Positions 56,349 to 64,000 of a stretch of 64,000 bases of DNA are shown here, in pieces (positions within the stretch are counted from its first letter, which is position 1; each line of letters opens with the position of its first letter). A model generated the notes under the pieces. The model was given only the letters and a program-made list of their open reading frames with translations. It had not been told where the DNA came from and made no database searches. The DNA comes from Ovis canadensis (lineage: Eukaryota; Chordata; Mammalia; Artiodactyla; Bovidae). Location of the stretch: positions 70,922,501 through 70,986,500 of the forward strand of contig NC_091263.1 of NCBI RefSeq assembly GCF_042477335.2. Reading direction: 5' to 3'. Position numbers and translations under genes: made by a program.

Positions 56349-57045
56349 CAGAAACAGTTCACTTTCATGTGGGGCAGACAACAATACACGTTGACCATCC
56401 AGCTCAGGCTCTGCTAACTCTCCCGCCCTCTGTCATAACACAGTCTGAAGGGACTGGACCATCCGGACACTGCAAAATAGCACACTGTTCCGCTCTGTTG
56501 GTGACATAGTGTGAACAGGACTCGATGAGCAAGAGGTGGTCCCAGAGGGTAGGAAATAAACCCTACAAGAACACAAAGACTCTGGAAGATGGTCAGTTGA
56601 CCCTCGTAGGTTTCAGGGGCTCACCACGTCAATGGTTTGGGGGGTGTTCAGGTGGTCTGGGGCATGCCGGGATCACCCTTCCAAGGTAAAGGACATCTGA
56701 TTGCATCTTGTACTTCCCACCATTCGGAAGGAAGCTCAGCACCCGGTGGACCTCTGCAGGCTGGAGCCCGCATGTCTGATACTTGGGAAATCTTATCCAA
56801 CCTATTTTCTGAGTGATATGGAAGGCTTCCAGCTTTGAGCAGGTCCTGGGGAGAGAAGAGCTCTGTGGAAGCCTCAGGCTGTCCTGCATAGCAGTTCTGC
56901 CTCTTGTCCATATGACCTGGAAGAACCTGTGCTATGAGAGGGAAAAGATGCCACAGGTTTATGGCAAGCCCCCACAGGATCATCACCCAGCTCCCCAGAG
57001 TTCTGGAGCAAGGCCATTCACTCTGTAGCTGAGAATTAGTACCCT
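56349..57045 (+). pseudogene. ERV reverse transcriptase fossil
   Basis: The RT core is recognised from QFTFMWGRQQYTLT (56355-56396). A thumb/connection region in several frames follows, up to PEFWSKAIHSVAEN (to about 57030). Stops occur at 56415 and several later positions, and the YxDD catalytic box is not intact. The pattern fits gammaretrovirus-like class I ERVs. It is a dead relic. Confidence 0.75.
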
Positions 57046-57107
57046 CTGAGAAAACCCTCCTGGCTGAGATGGAGCATGAAGTGAAGCCCACCCAGCCCCT
57101 CCTGCAT

Positions 57108-57317
57108 GCATGCTCGGTCGTGTCTGACTCTTTGCAACCCCAAGGACTGTAGCCCACCAAGCTCCTCTGTCTATGGGATTTCCCAGACAAGAATACTGGA
57201 GTGGGTTGCCATTTCCCACCTCCAGGGGATCTTCCCGACCCAGGGATCAAACCCACATCTCCAGCATCTCCTGCATTGGCAGGCAGATTCTTTTCCACTG
57301 TGCCACCTGGGAGGCCC
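57108..57317 (-). mobile_element. Bov-tA SINE inside the ERV
   Basis: Reverse: ctcggtcgtgtctgactc to ctgtgccacctgggaggcc. Confidence 0.92.
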
Positions 57318-57319
57318 AC

Positions 57320-58060
57320 ACAGCATCTCACACTGCCATCTGTCAGACCTCCCATGGCATGAGGTCAGGAGGGCATGACAATCTGAAGCCAGATGGTGTG
57401 TCTGGGATGGGGCACAAGTAGGGCAGAGGGCACAAGTAAGCTGCCCAGGCAGGTGGCCAAGCCCACCATGTCGCCCACCAGTGCTGCACCCACGTGTCCC
57501 CTTCGTCTCACACCTGTGGCTGCCTGGGGCCCCCTGTGGCCACCTGACTAGGAGAGAAAGGGCCAAGCTTGAGCCTCAGATGGATCTGATTGGTGTGTGG
57601 GTAGAAGCTGAAAACAGAGGCTAGCCATAAAGCAACCTCATTCCGCAGTGACCCTCACAGACAATAAATGAGGCGGAAACTTCCCACTGGGCAGGGCTTT
57701 GAACAGATCACGTGGGCATCGCATCCACTCTGTGGGCAAAAGAAGCTGCCCGAGGTAAGAAGAAATATAGACTTACGGGCAGTGGGAAAAACGGGAAGGA
57801 TAAATATTAAAGATTGGGAACAAGGAGGTCTGGAAAGCTGGACGTATGTGGACCCACAGGCGTGGGCGCAGGGAGGGAAGGTCTTTGTGCCACGCATCAG
57901 CGTCCCGGAAAGCATTCATCATTGAAGAGGTGCTAGGTGACAAGCAGAAAGGGCAACTCAGCTACGTCAGCAGTTAGCTTCTGTCACTGATCCCCTCAGA
58001 TTTGGCACAGTAGGCTCACGAGTGGAGCTTACGTGGCAGGAGAGAGGCTCTGCATTCTCT
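57320..58060 (+). pseudogene. ERV RNase H / connection region fossil
   Basis: Sequence between two SINEs resembles the RNase H part of class I ERV pol, most clearly at 57795-57925 (IKDWEQGGLESWTYVD, then GGKVFVPRISV). Multiple stops and frame changes. Confidence 0.55.
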
Positions 58061-58071
58061 GAGAATGATTT

Positions 58072-58265
58072 GGGGACTTCCCCGGGGGTCCATTGGTTAG
58101 TAATCCGCCTTGCAATGCAGAGGATTTGGGTTCAATCCCCGGTCGGAGAAATAAGATTCCATGCTCTGCAGAGCAAGGAAGCCCACACGCCGCTGGAGAG
58201 TCCATGCACCGCAACAAGAGATGCCACATGGCGCAACTAAGACCCAGTGTAGCCAGATAGGTAGA
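58072..58265 (+). mobile_element. CHR SINE inside the ERV
   Basis: Head ggggacttccccgggggtcc; body ends cccagtgtagccagatag. Confidence 0.88.
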
Positions 58266-58277
58266 TCGATACTAAAA

Positions 58278-58672
58278 AGAGGGATGATCTGGTTACTGCC
58301 GCTGCTGAATGGCCAATTTTCCAGCAACAAAGATGAACGTGGAGCTGCCAACATGGCACCGTTCTTCCAGGAACTCACTCCAGTTACTCGGCGGCAAGTT
58401 GATTACAATGGACATCTTCTACTCAGGAGCATTTGTGTTGACTGGGACTGACACATACTTGGACCATGGGGTTAGCTTTCCTGGTTACAAGTTCTCAGGC
58501 AATCTAAAGATTTACAGAGCGTTTGATCCACTGACATTAGGTCTCAGAAAACATCACATTGGACCAAGGGATTCATTTTACAGCAAAGAAGGTACAGCCA
58601 TAGACATATGACCATGGGACCCCCTGGAATGACCACACACCACATTGCCCAGGAACTGCTGGGTTGGGGGAG
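58278..58672 (+). pseudogene. ERV integrase fossil
   Basis: The N-terminal zinc-finger-like part is decayed (around 58280-58340). The catalytic core follows in two frames: QVDY at 58395-58406 (first acidic residue), then after a frameshift FVLTGTDTY from 58432, and GPRDSFYSKE around 58561-58590 (second acidic region). It continues with stops to 58672, where a Bov-tA interrupts it. Frame changes and stops make it inactive. Confidence 0.75.
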
Positions 58673-58675
58673 GCC

Positions 58676-58874
58676 TTGGGCTTCCTTTGTGGCCCAGCTG
58701 GTAAAGAATCTGCCTGCAATGAGGAAGACCTGGGTTCGATCCCTGGGTTGGCAAGATCCCCTGGAGATGGGAAAGGCTACCCACTGCAGTATCCTGGGCT
58801 GGAGAATTCCATGGACTGTGTGGCCCATGGGGTCGCAAAGAGTCGAACACGACTGAGCAACTTTCACTTTCAGA
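58676..58874 (+). mobile_element. Bov-tA SINE inside the ERV
   Basis: gggcttcctttgtggccc to gactgagcaactttcac; B-box gggttcgatccc intact. Confidence 0.92.
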
Positions 58875-59010
58875 CTTATGAGGAGTTCAGGGCTAAAATG
58901 TACATCCAAACCATCAAACCAGGCCCCCAAAAGATAATAAGTTTTGGGTCTCTCTCCCAAACCCAGAAGTATTATCTCATTTCTACCCCCACAGACCTGT
59001 AAGAAGGAGG

Positions 59011-59236
59011 TGCATGCGTGCTAAGTTGCTACAGTCGTGCCCGACTCTTTGCGACCCTGTGGACTGTAGCCCGCCAGGCTCCTCTGTCCATGGGATTCTC
59101 CAGGCAAGAGTACTGGAGTGGGGTGCCATGCACCCCTCCAGGGGATCTTCCTGACCCAAGGATCGAACCTGTGTCCCTGGCATCTCCTGCTTTGGGAGGT
59201 GGGTTCTTTACCACTAGCGCCACCTGGGAAGCCCCA
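59011..59236 (-). mobile_element. Bov-tA SINE
   Basis: Reverse: ctacagtcgtgcccgactc to cgccacctgggaagcccc. Confidence 0.92.
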
Positions 59237-60374
59237 AGAAGGAGATACTTTAGTTCTTGAATACTTTCTGACTTGTATCTTTTCTGTCTTCCACACACGC
59301 AATAAATTCTGCCTGAAAGCTAATGTACCACCAGGCTCCCTTGAGGACCATTTGCCAAAAGCTGCTTCCCACAGACCTCCCTGGCCTGCCTGGAGGCTTT
59401 CTTGGTCAATACCTGGCAAGACTGCAGCCCTGCTGGGCCAAAGGCTCTGTCATCCCTTTCCCTTCCAAACATCCATCGGACCACGATGCTAGCTTTCCAG
59501 AGTCATCAGCAAGACATCCTGGCAGGAAGTAGGCTCACACTCAGTTTCTGTTCTTCTCCCAGGTGGATTTTTAGCTCTTTTCAATCCAGCAGTCTCTAGG
59601 AAACTCTATCCTATGCCCCCAAAGGCATGGTCAGCAGAGCACTGAAGAATGATGAGTTTCTTCTCAGTAACAATCACTTCCCTCTTGTCTCCTAAGCAGA
59701 TCTGGCTTTCCCGAGAAGTGGCAATGATGTCATTTTGGAGGGGCCGCCTTACAGTGGGCTGTGCAGCCCCTGGCCTCTGGCTGAACCGCCTCGTCCTCTG
59801 CAAAGACCATGTTCTCACAGGCAACAGAGGTGAAGGAAACAGTCAGGAACCTAAAAAACTGTCTTTCCCCTTCATAGCCCCACCCCTACCCCACTCTGTA
59901 GATGCTGTTGTGATGGAACTTTGTATATTCAAGAACTGTTATATTAAAAATGTTTGATAGGTCGAAACTAAAACACTTTAGCAGGAAAAAAAAGACAGAG
60001 ATAAAACTCAGGGACCCACTTGAGGAAAAAATCGTCTTCCTCTCTCTTTCAGGATTCATCTTAAACCGAAACCATGAATGGGTGCTGCCTACAATACGCA
60101 GAAATAGCAGAGCTGGGGTGTCAGTAAGTAAAGTTCAGAGTGCCCCTGTCCCCGTACTCCGAGTGAGCCGTGGGGAGAATCTGGACTTCCCATCCTCACC
60201 GCCCTAGGCCCTGTGGGTCTCGAGGTCTGGGCTCCCAGCAAGGGGATGGTTCCACCAGGATACACAAGAATCCCACTAAACTTTCAGCTCTAGCCGCTAC
60301 CTGATTGCTTCAGGTTCCTTGCGGCAAGAGACCAGCAAGCAGGAAGAGAAGTCAACCTCCAGGCAGATGAATCG
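59237..60374 (+). other. Possible 3' continuation of the ERV
   Basis: No clear domain. AATAAA words occur (for example about 59302), but no LTR pair was identified. Assignment to the provirus is inference from position. Confidence 0.3.
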
Positions 60375-60473
60375 ACTATGACCTCAAGAGGAGACCAGGC
60401 TGCTGCCATACCACCGGACAGAGAAGAATGCATTCAACCTTGCAGGCGACCCTTGTGAGCGTTTCTTGGTTCT

Positions 60474-60478
<5 letters not shown>
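60375..60478 (+). repeat. ERV-linked segment, copy A
   Basis: Roughly 70% similar to 60838-60945; both contain ggacagagaa and end in gtttcttggttcttctttt. Confidence 0.6.

Positions 60479-60514
<36 letters not shown>
60478..60514. repeat. (TA)n microsatellite
   Basis: About 18 TA units at the tail of the following reverse CHR SINE. Confidence 0.95.
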
Positions 60515-60519
<5 letters not shown>

Positions 60520-60807
60520 ATTTATTTATTTTTGGCTGTGCTGGGTCTTCGTGGCTGTGCTGGTTTTTCTCTCGTGGCAGTGAGCGCGGCTACTCTAGTT
60601 GCGGTGCGTGGGCTTCTCATTGCAGTGGCTTCTTTTGTTGCAGAACACAAGCTCCAGGGCTTGTGGACTTCAGTAGTGGGCTCAGTGGTTGTGGTACATG
60701 GGCTTAGTTGCGCCGGGGCATGTGGGATCTTCCCAGACTAGGGATTGCACCCACGTCTCCTGCATTGGCAGGCAGATTTTTTACCACTGAGCCATTAGGA
60801 AAGCACC
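60515..60807 (-). mobile_element. CHR SINE, long type
   Basis: Reverse: tttggctgtgctgggtcttc to ccactgagccattaggaaag. Confidence 0.9.
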
Positions 60808-60837
60808 CCCCGCCCCGGCAGGTGTGTTGATCATGAC

Positions 60838-60945
60838 ATCAGAAGGAAACAGGGCTACTGTTATATGACTGGACAGAGAATACACTCGGTGGTCCAGATG
60901 ATCCTCTGGACTGTTTCTTGGTTCTTCTTTGACCAATTTTGATGG
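60838..60945 (+). repeat. ERV-linked segment, copy B
   Basis: Second copy of the segment at 60375-60478, on the other side of the CHR SINE. Confidence 0.6.
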
Positions 60946-61430
60946 TAAATAGACAGATGCAGCAACCATAACCAAGATGAGCATGGTGACCAGGGTCTCA
61001 GACCTCTCAGGGATGAAGGTCTGGGCTGTCTGGTTAGGTAAGCCACCTAGACCAGTAGCGGAGCCAGCTGAGGGTTGGGGGGGCATCTAGAATTGGTACT
61101 AGGAGGGAGATAATGATATACTACCTGGAGCGTGAGAGCTATAGCTAATTCTACTAACTGAAAGTTTCCCCAGAAAAACCAGTGGATCAGAATCCTGGCA
61201 GAGATGGTCTGGGATAGTGTTTTATTTAATGAAGGAGAAGGTCCAGATGGTCCGGAACTGTAGTGAATGGTGTGGTGTGCATCCGGGTCTCCTGCAGGGC
61301 TGAGGCACCAGCTGCCAGGAATCTTGCCCTCTCATGACGGGGCTATCTTGTCCAAGGTTAGGACCTCTCCTTAGGGACACCCCCAGCCAGTCAGCCAGTG
61401 AGTAGCCAAATCAGGGGGTGGGGTGGTGGC
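60946..61430. other. Unassigned sequence, possibly ERV-derived
   Basis: No clear family. Similarity of its left edge to the ERV-linked segments is the only hint. Confidence 0.3.
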
Positions 61431-61439
61431 GGCAGTGGT

Positions 61440-61664
61440 GGTTTAGTTGCTCAGTCGTGTCCGACTCTTTTGCAACCCCATGGCCTGTAGCCCGCCAGGC
61501 TCCTCTGTCCATGGGATTTCCCAGGCAAGAATACTGGAGTGGGGTACCATTTTCTTCTCTAGGGCGTCTTCCTGACCCAGGGATCAAACCTGTGTCTCCT
61601 GCATTGCAGGCAGCCTCCTGCATTGCAGGTGGATTCTTTACCACTGAGCAGCCGGGGAAGCCCC
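61440..61664 (-). mobile_element. Bov-tA SINE with internal duplication
   Basis: Reverse copy; cctcctgcattgcagg occurs twice in tandem near 61600-61630. Confidence 0.9.
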
Positions 61665-61864
61665 AAATCAAGGGTACCAGGGCTCAAAGCCCCGCTCTGT
61701 CAATTCAGGACAGCTCTGGAGGTCTCTCCTCCTCCCTTGCAGGTGGTATTGCTGACAGCTCTTTTCAGTAAAGCTCCTGCATGCAATCCTCCTCAGAGTC
61801 TGTTTCCTGGGGAACCTGTCCCAACACACCATGCGCATCGTCAACCACACCAGTTAATATCAAA

Positions 61865-62085
61865 CCAAGATGCCATGGTGGTCGTGCCAACTTTCATTCC
61901 TACCAGCAATGCCTGAGAGTTCCGTTTGTTCAGCATCCTTGCCAAATCCTGGTATTGTTTGGCTTTTTATTTATAGCCAGTCGGGTGGGTGTGAAATGGA
62001 ATTTCATTGTGGTTTCAATGTGCATGTCCCTGATGACTAACGAGGCTGCGCGCTTCTTCGTGGGTTTGCCGGCCGCTCGGATGTT
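61865..62085 (-). mobile_element. L1 LINE fragment
   Basis: Reverse: gtgtgaaatggaatttcattg, cattcctaccagcaatgcc. Confidence 0.7.
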
Positions 62086-62202
62086 CACAGTTTGGGAACA
62101 GTCCCAGGTCCTTTGCCAGGACTGCTTTCAAACTCGTTCATTTAACGCTGCCCACGAAGGGAAGAAGTACAGGACTAAGCCCAAGGAGAACGTTTCACAA
62201 AT

Positions 62203-62524
62203 AATTTTATGTATTTATTCATTTTTGGCCGTGCTAGGTCTTCGGGGCCGCACAGGTTTTTCTCTAGGTGCCAGGAGCAGAGGCTGCTCTCTAGCCTTGG
62301 GGCAAGGGCCTCTCACTGCGGGGGCTTCTCTTGTTGCGGAGCGCGAGCTCGCAGTGCACAGGCTTCGGCAGTTGTGGCCCCTGGCTCTAGAGCACAGACT
62401 CAGTTGTTGTCCCGCACGGGCTTTGTTGCCGCACTGCATGTGAGATCTTCCCGGATCAGGGATCAAACCCATGTCTCCTGCATTGGCAGCCAGATTCTTT
62501 AGCACGGAGCCACTGGGGAGGCCC
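62203..62524 (-). mobile_element. CHR SINE, long type
   Basis: Reverse: tttggccgtgctaggtcttc to acggagccactggggaggcc. Confidence 0.9.
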
Positions 62525-62910
62525 CAAGGAGAACTTTAAATAGCTTTCCTGAGGGCCAGCAGTCTTGATGAATCTTTCGTCCTCCTCTCACCTGACATCC
62601 GAGCAGTGTGAGAGTTGGTGGACTGTTCCCTCCTCCCATCACCTTCTGCTCTTGGCTTCCCCGACAGTGCACAGGCCTAGTGTTCCCTGCCTCTCTGGCT
62701 GCCCCTTCTCTGTCCCCTCTGCAGGCTCGACCTCCTGCAAAGGCTCTACTGTGAACTGTTGGGGTTCCTCCAGGAGTAGCCCTTGGCCCTGTTTCCATCT
62801 TACTCTGACCTTCTTTGTCTCTTCCACGTCCACTCTCCCGCTTCCCTGCCTCCGGAAGCTGATTATGTGGGCACCTTGAGTGGGCTTGCCTGTTCTTCAC
62901 TTTCGGATTG
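62525..62910. other. Unassigned intergenic sequence
   Basis: C/T-rich; no repeat or gene recognised. Confidence 0.35.
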
Positions 62911-62914
62911 GACT

Positions 62915-63470
62915 AGTCACTGCTGCATAACAAGTTCCCTCACAATATAGAGGCTTAAGAATGCTACCATTTTATTCTCTCTTATGACGCCTTGGGTTGG
63001 CTGGGCTCATCTGGGGTCGCTTCTGCTCCATCTGCTGCGATGCCATGGCAGGCCACTGGGGACTCAGCTGGAGCACCCAAGACGGCACCCTTGTGTCTCA
63101 CGGCGCTTGGTGGGGATGGCCAGAAGTTTGGCTACAGCGAGACAGGGAAGCCTGAAGCTCTCTTTGCAGGTCGTTTCGGGGCCTCTCCTTCTCCATGAGC
63201 CCTTTCTCTCCTGTGGTCTTTCCGGTACAAGGGGCTTCTCAAACTGCAGAAGCTGAAACTGCCTGGGCCCCTTGATTTGTGAGCCCTGAGCTGGCACTGC
63301 ATCACTCTGCCATCTCTGTTGATTACAGCAGGTCCTGGACCAGCCCAAATACGACACTGGAGGGGACTGGGCAAAGGCATGCATGCCGGGCACCATGATC
63401 CCTTCGGGGCCATCTTTGGAGGCTAGCCTCTTTGGAGACAATCTCCTACCCCGTCTCCAAGCTCCCCCGC
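62915..63470 (+). repeat. Old LTR-like repeat
   Basis: gtcactgctgcataacaag, gggttggctgggctcatctg and caagacggcacccttgtgtc follow a common mammalian LTR. Family name uncertain. Confidence 0.45.
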
Positions 63471-64000
63471 TTGTGCAGAATGAATGTTTTCCCCCACTCC
63501 CCATGACCCCTAGATTCTCACCTGATTTCAGCCCCAAGGGCAGGGCGGAAGTCTGGCTTCTCAACCAGTTGTTGATGAGGCACTTGGGCCAGGCTCCCCT
63601 TGATCTGAAGGCCTGGGGACTAGAGAGAAGTCATCTGCCCCCCGTACCTGGCATATAAATGAGACAGGAACTGCAGCACCGCAATGTACATGCCATTCAG
63701 AAGGGGAGGCAGCGCAGTCACAGGTGCATCGCAATTCTGAAATTCTGCTGGGTGCAGTTCTCCGTGCGCCAGAGCTGAGGAATGTGTGTTGACTGGGGCT
63801 CAGTTCTGCTCCCTGGGAAGGGTTCTGCTTGGCTCCACCCTCTGAGTCATCCTTCTTTTCCTTAAGAAAAGGTTCCTGTTTGCCTGATTCCTGCCCTTAG
63901 GCACTTGGGAGTCACAAAGGCCACGCTGTTTTATCATGTTTCTTTTAAAATTTTTAATCTTTTTTTTTAACCCTTTGACCCCCTTCACCCATAAAATTAC
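63471..64000. other. Unassigned intergenic sequence
   Basis: No gene or clear repeat before the window end. Confidence 0.4.

Larger units (their letters stand above)
56300..59000 (+). mobile_element. Class I endogenous retrovirus (ERV1-like) pol remnant
   Basis: An old provirus fragment with reverse transcriptase, RNase H-like and integrase sequence in the usual 5'-3' order on the + strand. It is broken by many frameshifts and stops and by SINEs at 57108-57317, 58072-58265 and 58676-58874. No LTR could be assigned and gag was not found. Retrovirus-like sequence may continue to about 61100. It has no coding capacity. Confidence 0.75.

Noticed and set aside
58309..58611. A 100-codon + strand frame that looks protein-like
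   Set aside because: It is one frame of the decayed ERV integrase, cut by frameshifts and stops, not a host gene.
61781..62443. A 220-codon + strand open frame
   Set aside because: It crosses an antisense L1 and an antisense CHR SINE.
1..64000. Many tRNA-like A and B box pairs
   Set aside because: All belong to Bov-tA or CHR SINE heads; none folds into a complete tRNA gene by inspection.

Overview
The window is nuclear DNA from a ruminant, most probably a bovid. It carries many Bov-tA and BOV-A2 SINEs, the RTE retroposon BovB and tRNA-Glu-derived CHR SINEs, a combination typical of pecoran ruminants. The species cannot be fixed from the sequence alone. No bacterial genes, CRISPR arrays, or genuine tRNA or rRNA genes were seen.

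The only protein-coding gene I can support is TMEM40 (transmembrane protein 40), on the + strand. Eleven coding exons between 26202 and 40939 join into an uninterrupted 230-codon frame plus stop, with AG/GT borders throughout. A CpG-rich segment at about 7970-8720 holds a likely promoter and noncoding first exon (donor at 8187), which gives a first intron of about 18 kb. A poly(A) signal lies at 41055. The predicted protein has an acidic, Ser-rich cytosolic N-terminal half with 21 consecutive serines. Two closely spaced hydrophobic segments and a short basic tail follow. All ten coding introns are in phase 1, so every internal exon is symmetric. In human, TMEM40 lies between CAND2 and RAF1 (known synteny, not visible here).

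Layout: 1-7970 is upstream intergenic sequence with SINEs, a roughly 1 kb AT-rich block (5215-6230) and two L2 fragments. 7970-8720 is the CpG island. 8187-26193 is intron 1, holding an L1 fragment, a (TG)n(AG)n microsatellite, BovB pieces, a MaLR-type LTR and a stack of minus-strand BovB and SINE copies. 26194-41080 is the exon-bearing part of TMEM40, with a nearly full-length decayed BovB (30994-34085) in the intron between residues 97 and 98. 41080-64000 is downstream intergenic sequence with old L1 3' ends, a small CpG-dense patch beside an 82-codon reading frame (52190-52680), and a class I endogenous retrovirus remnant (about 56300-59000, possibly to 61100) that later SINEs broke up.

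The most interesting signals are: the all-phase-1 exon design of TMEM40; a 76-bp direct duplication flanking the poly-Ser exon; a twin-primed (5'-inverted) BovB insertion; the nested, frameshifted retroviral pol fossil; an L1 nested inside a CHR SINE with a visible target-site duplication; and the unexplained CpG patch and reading frame near 52.2-52.7 kb. I found no convincing evidence of a wholly new biological system.
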